This document shows, in pieces, positions 4,738-14,800 of a stretch of DNA of 41,110 nt (position 1 is its first letter; the number at the start of each line of letters is the position of its first letter). Origin of the DNA: a virus; the IMG/VR virus record IMGVR_UViG_3300032242_000232, positions 1 to 41,110 of that record. The stretch is one strand, 5' to 3'. A program made the translations under genes and the position numbers. Under the pieces are notes generated by a model that saw nothing but the letters and a program-made list of their open reading frames with translations, searched no databases and was not told where the DNA came from.

Positions 4738-4983
4738 ATGATAGAAGACATGAATGTTCGTGATTACCTTGCGGCACATTGTCCTGAGTCTGAGTTACCT
4801 CAGCAGATTACTGAAGGGGACATTATGAAGGCATACAACATGACTGATCAGGTTGGCCAAAGGCTTGACCCTGAGTTTAGGAAGACTGCTACCACCATGA
4901 TGCGTGCTTGGGCTCGTTACAAGTGGGCTGACATGATGATTGAAGCCAGTTTCCAAGACATGGAAAAGAAAGAAGATGAGTAG
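4738..4983 (+). CDS. Hypothetical 81-aa protein, first gene of the recombination operon
   Basis: The ATG at 4738 follows AAGGAGTGGGAA; an in-frame TTG at 4705 lies inside the promoter and is rejected. The protein begins MIEDMNVRDYLAAHCPESELP and is acidic and helical. NVRDYLAAHC recalls the MTLRDYFAA pattern of other small phage proteins. It overlaps the next gene by 8 nt. Function is unknown; an early position suggests a takeover or replication accessory role. Confidence 0.78.
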   Translation: MIEDMNVRDYLAAHCPESELPQQITEGDIMKAYNMTDQVGQRLDPEFRKTATTMMRAWARYKWADMMIEASFQDMEKKEDE

Positions 4984-5398
4984 TCCACAAGAGTACTGGG
5001 ATGCCTGTCTTATCAAAACATGGCGTAACGACGGAAAGATTTTTGACGCTATGCAGATGTTTAAAAGTATTACAGGCAAAGATCACTTTGACTATGAGCC
5101 CAGACTTCTTAGAACCCCATACAAGGGTATGCCTTGGAAGATCAGGATTCGTGTGTTTGCCGCTCAGCATTTGGAAAAGATTAGTGCTCGGCTTTGGGAT
5201 CAAGACCCAAGTAAAGATGTATTACTTTTAAAGAAGCTTCAGACATCCTCTTATGACACATCTAAACAACAAACAAATGTTGATGAAGACCTAAAAAAAG
5301 AAGGTGATGCTCTGCGAAAAAGACGGCTCAGGATAGGCATAGAAGCTTTAGCCATCATGTCAAGAAACAGGAAAACAGATTGGAACATTGTTAAATAA
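4976..5398 (+). CDS. Hypothetical 140-aa early protein
   Basis: The ATG at 4976 lies in AGAAAGAAGATG, which offers a purine-rich site inside the upstream gene. The protein has many Trp, Lys and Arg residues (YWDACLIKTW, PWKIRIRVFAAQHL) and a basic C-terminal third (LRKRRLRIGIEAL), so nucleic-acid binding is possible. No catalytic motif is recognised. It sits directly before the exonuclease, suggesting a role in the same DNA pathway; that is inference. Confidence 0.75.
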   Translation: MSSPQEYWDACLIKTWRNDGKIFDAMQMFKSITGKDHFDYEPRLLRTPYKGMPWKIRIRVFAAQHLEKISARLWDQDPSKDVLLLKKLQTSSYDTSKQQTNVDEDLKKEGDALRKRRLRIGIEALAIMSRNRKTDWNIVK

Positions 5399-5407
5399 GG
5401 AGTAACC

Positions 5408-6304
5408 ATGAAGATAACAAACAAGTTTGGTCTACCAGATACATTTCTAAACGTACTGGCTCGGCCTACCTACTCGAAGGGTAAAGCCCATATCTCTGCT
5501 ACGGAGCTGATCAACTCTCCAAAGATTGTTCAGCTCAAGCGCAAGCATTGGGATGAGATAGAAGAAGATGCCAGCTCTATGGTCTGGTCGCTGTTTGGCT
5601 CTGCCGTTCACAATATCCTTGAGCACGGCAAACAAGAAAACCATATCGTAGAAGAGCGCATCCACGTAGAGTTTGATGGCTGGAAGATATCTGGTGCTAT
5701 TGACTTACAGGAAGTCTACGAAGACGGCATAGTTATCAATGACTACAAAACCACCACGGCTTGGGCGGTACAGAATGACAAGCCAGAATGGGAAGAACAG
5801 TTAAACATCTATGCATGGCTAGTAGAGAAGGCTAAAGAAAAGCCAATCAAAGGTCTGCGCATTGTGGCCATCATTCGTGACTGGAGTGCCCGTGATGCAG
5901 TTAATCGGGAAGGCTACCCGCAAGCCCCCGTCGTAATCATTGATCAGCCTCTGTGGCTGTTTGATCATGTAGAGAAGTTTATTCTTGCTCGACTCAAGCA
6001 GCATGGCGAGGCTTACTTTGAATCTGAGACAGAAGGCAATCTACCTGACTGCACACCAGAGCAAATGTGGGAAAAGCCTACTACCTATGCCGTGATCAAA
6101 GTCGGCGGCAAGAGGGCTAAGTCTGTTCACTCAACCCAAAGAGATGCAGATGCAGATCTGGCTACAGCAGGTAAAGGCTATGAGATACAGGTCAGACACG
6201 GAGAGAGAACACGCTGCGCCAGCTACTGCCAAGTCAGCCGCTTCTGCAGCCAATGGCAAAAGTATTTAGAAGAGAACTCAACCCTAGAGGAGATAGTTGA
6301 ATGA
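5408..6304 (+). CDS. RecB/Cas4-like PD-(D/E)xK exonuclease
   Basis: 298 aa. The nuclease core is readable: FGSAVHNILEH with His 68, GAIDL with Asp 99, NDYKTT with Asp 112 and Lys 114, and QLNIY (Q131-x3-Y135), the Q-x3-Y motif of RecB-family nucleases. Three cysteines at 270, 274 and 280 near the C-terminus resemble the Cas4/AddB iron-sulphur cluster site, although the fourth ligand is not obvious (C211 region is a candidate). It probably resects DNA ends to 3' single strands for the ERF annealing protein two genes downstream. The start follows AAGGAGTAACC. Confidence 0.88.
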   Translation: MKITNKFGLPDTFLNVLARPTYSKGKAHISATELINSPKIVQLKRKHWDEIEEDASSMVWSLFGSAVHNILEHGKQENHIVEERIHVEFDGWKISGAIDLQEVYEDGIVINDYKTTTAWAVQNDKPEWEEQLNIYAWLVEKAKEKPIKGLRIVAIIRDWSARDAVNREGYPQAPVVIIDQPLWLFDHVEKFILARLKQHGEAYFESETEGNLPDCTPEQMWEKPTTYAVIKVGGKRAKSVHSTQRDADADLATAGKGYEIQVRHGERTRCASYCQVSRFCSQWQKYLEENSTLEEIVE

Positions 6305-6456
6305 AAGACGCTCAGCTAAGGATGACGGCCATGCAGTTTGCAATTGACGTTGTAAAACTGATGGCAGATGAAGAAGCAGTCATTGTTGCCCACGATGATT
6401 TTCAAAAGCTTATTGAGGGCGCAAACGAAATCTACAAATTTTTAAAGGGAGAGTGA
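6301..6456 (+). CDS. Hypothetical 51-aa protein
   Basis: A small gene whose ATG overlaps the exonuclease stop (ATGA at 6301-6304). The translation begins MKDAQLRMTAMQFAIDVVKLM and ends NEIYKFLKGE. It is amphipathic helical and moderately acidic. The last codons (AAGGGAGAGTGAC) form the ribosome binding site of the next gene. Tight coupling on both sides supports it as a real gene. Function is unknown. Confidence 0.72.
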   Translation: MKDAQLRMTAMQFAIDVVKLMADEEAVIVAHDDFQKLIEGANEIYKFLKGE

Positions 6457-6457
6457 C

Positions 6458-6739
6458 ATGAAAAGAATTCTTGTTGATATGTCTAAGGCTGAATTGGATT
6501 ACATCCGTGAAGCTGTAACGGTAAAACACGTTAATTTAATGTCTTACTTTGATACGTGTGAAGAAAATGCAAACCCAAAGCCAAGCTGGGATGAGGTTGC
6601 CGATCTTGCAGAAGACGAGTTTGATAAAGAGCTGGCAAAGTTTTCACCCAAAAAGAAACCATTTGTCTACAAGAAGAAAGCACCATACGGATTAAAAAAA
6701 GATGGCACACCTAAAGCTAAACCCGGAAGAAAAGTATGA
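6458..6739 (+). CDS. Hypothetical 93-aa protein with basic AT-hook-like tail
   Basis: The start ATG follows AAAGGGAGAGTGAC. The first 60 residues are acidic and helical; the last 30 are strongly basic (KKKPFVYKKKAPYGLKKDG, then TPKAKPGRKV). The terminal PGRK resembles a minimal AT-hook or basic DNA-binding tail. Placed between the exonuclease and ERF genes, it may tether to DNA or to the annealing protein. No family is recognised. Confidence 0.74.
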   Translation: MKRILVDMSKAELDYIREAVTVKHVNLMSYFDTCEENANPKPSWDEVADLAEDEFDKELAKFSPKKKPFVYKKKAPYGLKKDGTPKAKPGRKV

Positions 6740-7428
6740 CAGTCTATAGAAAACTACAAGCCGCAAGGCACGAGCTGGTTAACTCCGGCATCAAGAAAAC
6801 AGGGCACAACTCCTACGGCGGTTGGAAGTATTACGAACTAGGCGACTTCATTCCTACAGTTCACAAACTCTTTGACGCAGTAGGTCTGTGCGGCGTTGTA
6901 ACTTTTGGGGAAACAGCAACCCTGACTGTCTACGACACCGAAGACGGATCCTCCGTCCAGTTCTCCACCCCTATCGTTTATGCCGAGAACAGCAAAGGAC
7001 AGCCCATACAAGTGCTGGGTAGTACTCATACTTATCTTCGCCGATACCTGTGGTTACTGGCGATGGAGATTGTTGAGAACGATTCTGTGGACGCAGAGAA
7101 GCAGGAAGAAAAGAAAGAGCCTGTAAAGATTGAACCTAAACCCAAAGCTACCAAACCACCCAAAGTGGCAGAAGGTACTGGCGGGGAGTGGAATATCGTG
7201 ATCACTACTGAGCCTAACGCTACAGTTGAACAATGGGCCACTACGGCATTTGATGCCGCTATAGTTGCTTTGACGGCAGCCAAAAGCTTGGATGATGTCA
7301 TGGCTATCTTCCGTGTTAACAGAAACATATTTGATCGTTTGCGTGCAGACGCAGAGCCAATGTACACAGAGTTAATGAGCGAGTTTAAGAAATACAAGGA
7401 GCAATTCAATGTCAGCACAGTATCCTAA
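6736..7428 (+). CDS. erf: ERF-family single-strand annealing protein
   Basis: 230 aa. The N-terminal 120 residues match the essential recombination function fold: KKTGHNSYGGWKYYELGDF, then GVVTFGETATLTVYD and STHTYLRRYLWLLAM, which parallel the P22 Erf signature. ERF proteins form rings that anneal complementary single strands during phage recombination. Residues 125-150 are a Lys/Glu/Pro linker, followed by a helical C-terminal domain that probably mediates partner contacts. The start overlaps the upstream stop (ATGA). With the RecB/Cas4-like exonuclease it makes a two-component recombinase. Confidence 0.9.
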   Translation: MTVYRKLQAARHELVNSGIKKTGHNSYGGWKYYELGDFIPTVHKLFDAVGLCGVVTFGETATLTVYDTEDGSSVQFSTPIVYAENSKGQPIQVLGSTHTYLRRYLWLLAMEIVENDSVDAEKQEEKKEPVKIEPKPKATKPPKVAEGTGGEWNIVITTEPNATVEQWATTAFDAAIVALTAAKSLDDVMAIFRVNRNIFDRLRADAEPMYTELMSEFKKYKEQFNVSTVS

Positions 7429-7738
7429 TAGCGGTCGCTTAGCCCCAAATAAGTACAAAGACAACCCTAAGAAGCCAGACTTAAAGGGTGAGATCAAGAT
7501 GACCAGAGAGGCTATGCGCCAATTAGCAATGGAGCAGACGGGTGATGAAATCACTATCAAGCTCTCAGCATGGAACATGGATGGTCAGTATGGTCCTTGG
7601 CTACGCTTGTCATGGGATAACTACAAAAAGCCAGAAGGGCAAAGCTATCCACCACGGCAAGAATTCCAACAGCCTAGACCTATTGCGCCACCGCCCCGTC
7701 CTGAGTATCCTGCGGACAATTCGGATCTTCCGTTCTGA
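7409..7738 (+). CDS. SSB-like single-stranded DNA binding protein
   Basis: 109 aa. N-terminal NSGRLAPNKYKDNPKKPDLKGEI matches a group of small phage proteins that begin NSGxLxxNxYKxxxxxPDxxG. The C-terminus is a Pro/Gln/Arg-rich linker ending in DNSDLPF, which mimics the acidic DDDIPF tip by which bacterial SSB recruits repair proteins. It overlaps the ERF gene by 20 nt with AAGGAG upstream. A role in coating ssDNA made by the exonuclease is inferred. Confidence 0.72.
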   Translation: MSAQYPNSGRLAPNKYKDNPKKPDLKGEIKMTREAMRQLAMEQTGDEITIKLSAWNMDGQYGPWLRLSWDNYKKPEGQSYPPRQEFQQPRPIAPPPRPEYPADNSDLPF

Positions 7739-8160
7739 TGAATACGCTTCAGTTTGAATCGGTAAAGGTAGCATTAAAGCAGGATAAAACCGGCTATATG
7801 CTTACCTTATCTATCCATCCTGACGAGATACCAGAAGACTTGATGCGTGACTTTGTAGGCGCACGCTATCAGGTTGTGATGGTTCGCTTGAACGGAGAGG
7901 AAAAGCCTATGAATCGGGAGCAAGAACACGCCCCCGATCTAGTCCGATCTGCTGCACTCCTTTGTAGGAATCCCAAGTTCTGGCATTTCCTGAGCCAGAC
8001 TGGGCAGACCTTTGATGAGAGCGAAGAAGTGGCTACGACATGGCTAAAGCAAGAGCTCCAGATAGCCTCTCGTGCAGAGTTAAAAACAAACCAAGAAGCC
8101 GCTAGACGGATGAAATTTATATTGAAGGAGTTCTACGAATGGACACAAGTAAACGGTTAA
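7738..8160 (+). CDS. Hypothetical 140-aa protein of the recombination operon
   Basis: The N-terminal 60 residues look like a beta-rich domain (VKVALKQDKTGYMLTLSIHPDEIP, then GARYQVVMVRL). The remainder is helical with LVRSAALLCRNPKFWHFL. The start ATG shares bases with the upstream stop (TGATG) and lacks its own ribosome binding site, so translation is probably coupled. It resembles unnamed proteins next to SSB and recombination genes in other phages (memory only). No catalytic residues are recognised. Confidence 0.75.
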   Translation: MNTLQFESVKVALKQDKTGYMLTLSIHPDEIPEDLMRDFVGARYQVVMVRLNGEEKPMNREQEHAPDLVRSAALLCRNPKFWHFLSQTGQTFDESEEVATTWLKQELQIASRAELKTNQEAARRMKFILKEFYEWTQVNG

Positions 8161-8420
8161 TTCCGTATTCAGTACATCTCACACCAGAGATCTACGAGAA
8201 ACTAAAGGAAGTTGCGCAAGAGCGCAGGGCATCAAAGATGGTTCGGGACGCTATTACAATGATCTTGAATGGCAAAGACGAATACAACAGTGGCTATAAC
8301 AAAGCCCTCGACGATGTTGCAGAAGCTATCAATGCTGATGAATACCTAAACATAATCGGCATAGAAGACGAACCAATATCAGGCAGGATCTGTAAACAAC
8401 TAATGATGCTGGTTAAATGA
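8139..8420 (+). CDS. Ribbon-helix-helix (CopG/Arc-like) DNA-binding protein
   Basis: 93 aa. After SKRLIPYSVHLTPEIYEKL, a beta strand leads into helix EKLKEVAQERRASKMVRDAIT, the strand-helix-helix order of RHH repressors. RHH proteins bind operators as dimers through the N-terminal strand. The C-terminal half is acidic and probably for oligomerisation. The ATG follows AAGGAGTTCTACGA inside the upstream gene. It may autoregulate this operon or the overlapping promoters at 4667-4705; that is inference. Confidence 0.7.
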   Translation: MDTSKRLIPYSVHLTPEIYEKLKEVAQERRASKMVRDAITMILNGKDEYNSGYNKALDDVAEAINADEYLNIIGIEDEPISGRICKQLMMLVK

Positions 8421-8638
8421 CAAACAAAGGTACGCTGATATACGCAGGATTAAAAGGATATCGGTGTACCTTTTGTTTGGGTAACTGGATTAGCTTAATG
8501 GACGCTGAGGAACATAACTGTGCAAAGCAAAAACAAGAAAGCGCCAAAGCAAGACGAGAAGAAGCACATCGAGAGAATCAAGGCGATGTCATGCGTTATA
8601 TGCGGGACATCCTCACCAAGCGAGTGCCACGAAATTAA
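8417..8638 (+). CDS. Small zinc-finger-like protein overlapping the HNH gene
   Basis: 73 aa, start overlapping the upstream stop (ATGA). YRCTFCLGNW followed by AEEHNC gives Cys-x2-Cys and His-x-Cys, a possible zinc-binding knuckle. The second half is charged and shares 119 nt with the next gene in another frame, so either this gene ends functionally early or both are translated. A frameshift joining this finger to the HNH domain is a possibility that cannot be excluded by eye. Confidence 0.55.
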   Translation: MTNKGTLIYAGLKGYRCTFCLGNWISLMDAEEHNCAKQKQESAKARREEAHRENQGDVMRYMRDILTKRVPRN

Positions 8639-8810
8639 ACAAGGACAGTGGTTTACTTCCATACCACTGTGTGCCGATTGTCATCGCGGATCCCACAACG
8701 GCATACATGGCCGTAAACATATGTGGAATATAAAGAAGATGGACGAGCTAGATGCCCTAGCCGTCACTATAGAAACTCTCCTACACGAGCTTGAGCACGG
8801 AGCTTCTTGA
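8520..8810 (+). CDS. HNH nuclease (DUF968/Ref-like)
   Basis: 96 aa from a GTG start preceded by GAGGAACATAACT. The HNH core is clear: CVICG (C-x2-C), ECHEI, IPLCADCHRGSHNG (second C-x2-C and catalytic H/N), and IHGRKHMW. This layout is like small phage HNH enzymes of the Ref/DUF968 type, which nick DNA in recombination. Its final 44 nt overlap convergently with the end of the 2021-aa virion gene on the other strand, with no terminator in between. Last gene of the recombination operon. Confidence 0.8.
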   Translation: MQSKNKKAPKQDEKKHIERIKAMSCVICGTSSPSECHEIKQGQWFTSIPLCADCHRGSHNGIHGRKHMWNIKKMDELDALAVTIETLLHELEHGAS

Positions 8811-11800
8811 GATTTAAGTTCTTAATGATCGTATCTTCCTGTGCGTGAAGATTCTTGATCCTCTGCTCCTTTTGCTCGGCAGACATCTTGTTCTCAGGCA
8901 TATTGCTGATTAGCGCAATGTTCTCCCTGATCTTAGCCAAGCCCTTACCAACGTGGTCAATCTGCTTGTACATAGCCAGACGAGCCTTGTTATCTGGCTC
9001 ATTGGCATACTCTTTGGCCAGATGTGGGCTGCGCTTCTTAATATCGTTCATGGTCGCAGCAGTCTTATCCACTTCTTCCTTGAGCATATAGAAGTCTTTC
9101 TTCAGACCATTCTGGTTTTCCTTGGTAATAAATCCACTGGCTCCGGGAACAGATGCCATGATGTCATTCCAAGACATCGTAGGACGATCAACAGTTGGGT
9201 CGCTATGCAAGACTTGGTTAGTCAATAACAAAGTAGCACCACCAACAGAGCCAAACATTCCACGGATAAAGTGGTCAGCATTGATGGGAGAGAAAAAACC
9301 TGTGCTACCAAGAATCTTGCTGAGCTCAGAGGTAGAGTCATTGAACTGGCGTTCAGTCTCCAAACTCTTCATATGAGCCCCGATCAAAGGCTTTTGCTGG
9401 AAGAAGTCATAGTTCAGACCGATCTCAACAAGTGGCTTGATGGCTTGAGGTACAGCCGTAGGCGCAAGGATAGAAGACGATAAAGCAGACAGCAAAGAGT
9501 CACGGAACTTTCTGCCGTCTTCCGTGCCATTGTTTGAGAGCAATAGATACATATGCTCGGTAATAACTTTTGGGATGGTGAAGTAGTCATTACGCAAAGG
9601 AATGCTCAGTCCGCCAGATCCGGGAATCATCAGCAAGCGGTCACGCACAGTAGTTGGCTTCTTCAGATAGTCATCATCATCCCCGTTCATCATGGCGTAG
9701 ATCAAAGATAAAGCCATAACTGAAGCAGTAGTTGCCGCCAAAGTTTCAAGCGCAGCCTTGCGCTCTCCGGGGGAAATACCTATGCCCGTGATAGTTTTGT
9801 ACGCCACGTTCTGGGCGGCAAGGTATGCATTAAAGAATGGGATAACCTGACCAGCCAGCATCATCGCCTTGGAGCTACCACGGCGACGGAAGTTAATTAC
9901 CTCAAAAGCTTTCTCAATGGCCAGAGACTTGGCTATGTCCTTAGTCTTAGGATCTTTCTCATACTGCTGTAAGGTGGCCTCATAGACCGCCTGACGCACA
10001 GCATTGTCTGATGCCATAGAGATATGCTCCAGCATAGACTTGACTTTGTTCCATCCGCCGGGAGGAGACTTAAGACCTGAGTAAATCAGGGCATCCATCC
10101 GAGAGGCGTGAGCAGAGAAATCCTTAACGCCAGTAGCACCATACTTCTTGAGCTCTTCATGGGTTTCGCTACTACGACGCAAGGTCTTAACGAACTCCTT
10201 GACCGCTAGGACAGGCACACGCAATGCATACTGAGGCTTCAAGCCAGAGGAGAACACGGCGGCAAAGGCATCCTGCGGCAACTGGCTAACAGCAAACAAC
10301 GGGTTCATCACCACGCTCTTGCGTAGCATATTGCTGAAGGTTGTAAAGAATTTAACAGTAGGTATGGAGATAGCAGCCAGACCCTCAAAGGCATCCACAA
10401 ACAAAGGATCCTTCATGTTGTAGAACTCTTCCTTGCCCTCACGCCAGATGCGCACATTGTTTGCATCTCTGCTTGGACGAGGTATGCGCTCGGCTACACC
10501 AATCTCTTCGGCAGCAGTGACTAGCTGCACGGCGGTGGAATTACGCACAGAACGATTAACAGCGTACTGAGTCCAGCGCATCATGTTGTCGAACACATCA
10601 TGCACAGGCTTTTGCGAACCACGGAAACCGGGCTCACGAGCCTTGACCATCAAGCCGCTTAGGAACTCTTTTGGACCTTGGTTTCTCTCTATCTGATCGT
10701 CACGATAGAATGGCACATAGTCCGCATTGGACATCATAAAGTCTGCTTCGTCTTCGCTCCACAAACCCGTGTCAACCAGAATCTTTATAGTGTTTTCCCT
10801 AATACCATTCCATGTTTCAACAACATCGTTAAGTTCTGGGATAGTCTTAAATAACTCTAAGCCTTCTGCAACTTGCTCGTCTGTAAGGTGGATGATCTTT
10901 AAACTTTGACCAGCCATCTTCTCAATAGACTTCATTTGTGCTTTTATTTCATCACGCTCTTCTTTGGTATTGGCGTTATCTAAATCAGTCTTTAGCCCCT
11001 TCATCTCTGTTTTGGCCGCCTCGATTCTGTTGTTTTCTTTAATCAAAGAAGCCGTGCGCTTTGCTTCAAAAGCATAGTGGGCAACCAGCTCAGCCTCTTG
11101 CTTGGTCATGTTGTGCTCTTGCGCAATCGTGTCAAGCTGGCGGGAAAGAGTTAAGAAGTTGAAATTAGATTTAACGCCTTCCCACTTGTGCATCAATGGG
11201 TTATACACAAGATTACCCATCGTCATAAACAAGTTACCAAGGGCATCAGCATGAACAGTTTGGCTCAAACTAATGTTGAGCATATCCCGAACCTTGTCGC
11301 TGATATCTTTGTTGGCTGCCATCACGGCATCACGGATCTTGTTTGTCAGCGCAGCATCGCTAGAGAAAGCTTTGGTCTGCACATAATCAGAAAACTTGTT
11401 CCAAGCCTCACGAGCTTTGCCTGTAGGGTTATCTTTGACATTGTTCCAATAACCTTCTAGCTTTTTTCTAAAACCTTCTGGTGGCGGCTCAACTTTGCGC
11501 CCATTACGCTCAAGCATATCCAAAGCATCACGGCCTGCGCCAGTAGCTTTGCTTGTTGGTATCTCAGGCGACTCAACAGCTGATGGAGCTGGGGCATTTA
11601 CCTTTGGCTTGCCGGGCGGCTCTAGTTTTGTAGTTGGCTGACCAAGATATAAACCACGCTTTTGCTCCAGCATTTTTGCTGTCTCATGGGCTGGAGTTTC
11701 CAGCATATTGGCAGAGATGGTTAACAGACGATCCAAAGCAGTTTCATACTTTGCATCTAAATTAAGTAGCTTTCTAACCAGCGTTACTAACTTATTAAGT

Positions 11801-14800
11801 GCAGTTGTGTTGCCAACTTTTATTGTTGATAAATATTGTCTTGTCAGTTGATTGGTCAATCCCATCGTGACAAGCTCAGGATAGAAAGTACCAGATTCTG
11901 TATAGTTACTTTTGTATCTTCTGAATGCATATCCAATGTAATGCTGCTGCTTGTTATCTAGCTTTCCCGCTTTTACATCAGCATCAAATTGTTTTTTAAT
12001 TAACTTTCTTAGATTATTCATCTCCTTGACTAAAGGATTTTCTTCTCCAAGAAATTGAATTTCAGCCAAAGTAACCGCATGAACAAACTCATGGGCAAGA
12101 GTTTCGAATGTCGTCCCTCTTAAACCCCTCATATTAATTGAAAAATTAAGTTTGTTTCCGGGCTCTACTGTTGGGGCAACATTGCTTCTAGCAGACTGGC
12201 TTTTTAAATTACTCATCGTGAAGCTCATTGGAACTCCACGACGATCATATTCAACGATCTTGTCTCTAATCTTCTCAGCTATTTCTTTTGAGTAAGAATC
12301 AGGCGCAATTTCAACCAAGTTGTTTGCAGCCTCAACAGGCGTATTACCTTTAAATCTTTTCTCAACTTCCTCTTTGGTAAATTCTGGACGAGTAAAAAAC
12401 TCTTCTTCTTTTTTCTTCTCTTGTTTTTTTGGTTCTGTCTTTTCTGGCGTTAATAAATCAGGCTGAACTTCTTCTTCTGACTTTAAAGACTTAAATACAT
12501 CTTCTAGCGAACGCTTTGGAACTTCGCCAAACATATCGTTTGCCGGGCGGTTGTGCTCCTCTAATGCGGCATCAGCTAAACGGCTTAACCCTTCTGCCAT
12601 CTTCTTGCCAGACCTGCCAGCATCCGCAAACATTTGAATAATCTGTTGCGTAAATGGATCTGTGCCAATGTCTGACTGAGCAGCCATCTCTTGAAGATTG
12701 ATTCCCTTACGCTTAGCGTTAACAACAGACTCGGCTGCCTGAGTAACGTACTTACGAATATCGTACTCGCCAGCCCCGTCTAGCTGCGCCATTTTAGGAG
12801 CAACATTTGCCAAGGCGTTAAACATCAGCTTGGCATCTGGATCAATAGTTGCGCTGTATAAATCAATTAACGGCTCATGTCCGTAGGCTTGCCAGAACAC
12901 TGCATTCATCAAGCGATCAAACGCTCTAGGTGTTGGCTCTCCATTTGTATTTTTTAAGTCTGGATGCTCCGATACTGGCATCGCATTAATGAAATCCATC
13001 AAAGATTTAATGGTTGGAGTTCCATCTTCATTAAATTTCAGATCATTAATATCTACACGCTTAGAGTCCTGTTTAGCAGAATCAATCGCAGACAAACCGG
13101 AGATACCAGAAACATTAGATATATCAGCTATGTTTGGAGTAACAAATGATTTGGGCATGACGCGAACCAGCACTGGCTCAGCCATTCCCTCTATTGCTTT
13201 TTTATCTATTCCGTGAGCAGTATCAGCCAGCAAGTCTTGTTTGTACTTCTCGGCATTGTCTCGGTTATAAGCCTCTTGAATACCTGCCACACGGCCATTG
13301 CCTGCAATAGGGCGTATTGCTGGAACGGACATATCACCATAGGTAACGTTTTTAGATCCATCATGGGAATTAGATGGAAGTAATGAGCTTGCTTCAACAA
13401 CGGCGTACTGCGTAGGTATCTGCGTACCATCAGAAGCCGTGGTCATTTCGTATGAACCCAGATGAGTTTCTGGTAGCTTGGTGTCCGTCATAACTACTGG
13501 AGCACCGCTACCAAAGCTTCTTGATACGCTCAAGTCGTTATACCGAGGATCTGCAGCCAGTCCCTGCATCTGAGTGATAGCGGCAGGAGTAGATCTATCT
13601 CTGTTTTGAAATACAGTACTAGCCTCATCTTTCAAACCCATGTGATAGTCTTCAAATTGCGAAGACAAATCTTGTTTTTTGGGTGGTGTGACTGGTGGTA
13701 CTGGCGGTTGGATAGTTTCCTTTTCCGCTTCTTTCTCTGCTTCTTTCTCTGTTTCTTTCTGCGTTTCTTTTTGCTTTTCTGTCGCACCAGCTGCCGTGGG
13801 TTTCTGTAATGCACCTAGACCGCCTGCGGTACCTACCGCACCCAAGCTTGCCTGAGCCAGCGTCTTACCCAAGCCAGTAGTTAATTCAGCATTAGGATCA
13901 ACCTGTTGTTGGGCATAGTTCTGGATGATCTTTCCAGCACCTTCTTCAAGGTTTTCGCTTGGTAATTCGCCAAGAGCTAAACCAGCAGCGTTAGCTAATC
14001 TGCTGCCACTCTTACCAGCCTTGCCAGCAAGAGCCTCAGCAAACCTGTGACCGCCGGGCAGATTCTGTGCGGCTAAGGAGACAGCAGCACCAGCTGCACC
14101 AGCGCCTCTTGCATATTTCAGCGCACGCTCTCTTGCCTCTGCTTCTGGCACACCATCAGCAATCATCTTGTCGTAGGTTGCCTGATAAGTTTCAGATGCA
14201 ACATCAGCACCTTGCTGAAGAGAAGCAGTGCCTTTAGCGGCAGCAGCACCAGCGGCAATAGATGCCTTAGTTGCGGCAGCTGCAGCCTCTTTTTCTGCAG
14301 CAGTACCTACGGCTTTTCTAGCAGCAGCCTTGGCAGCCGCTACGCTGGGCAAAGCTTCTGGCGCAAGCACGGCAGCAGCCAAAGCAGGAAGTTGTTCTGG
14401 TACTTGTTGGGCAATAAAGTTAAGACCAAGACCAAATGGATCTTTGATCGTTTCTCCAACCTCAGTCAGGAAAGCGCTGATCTGACCTTTCTTTTCTGCC
14501 TCTTTGACCTTTTCCTCTTTAGCCTGTTCTCTGGCCTTAAGTCCGGGAGACTTCATTTCCTCGCCGTACTGTTGTATCTTCTTGGCGGCGTGCATTACAC
14601 CGGTGTCAGAAAAGTCACCAGTAGCTAATCCATATAACTCAGGACCAAACTTGGCTGCACCGCCAACGCCAGAGACTAAACTGCCAGCAATATCTTTTGC
14701 TGCCTCGCCAAAAGTACGGCTTGTATTCGGAGGGGCTCCGGTGAATTGCTCAAATGAAAACTCTTTTCCGGACGCAGCTGGGGCAGGACTAGCTGGTTTT

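Noticed and set aside
5408-6304. CRISPR Cas4
   Set aside because: Although it has C-terminal cysteines, it lies with ERF and SSB-like genes and no other cas gene or array exists; phage recombination exonuclease is more likely.
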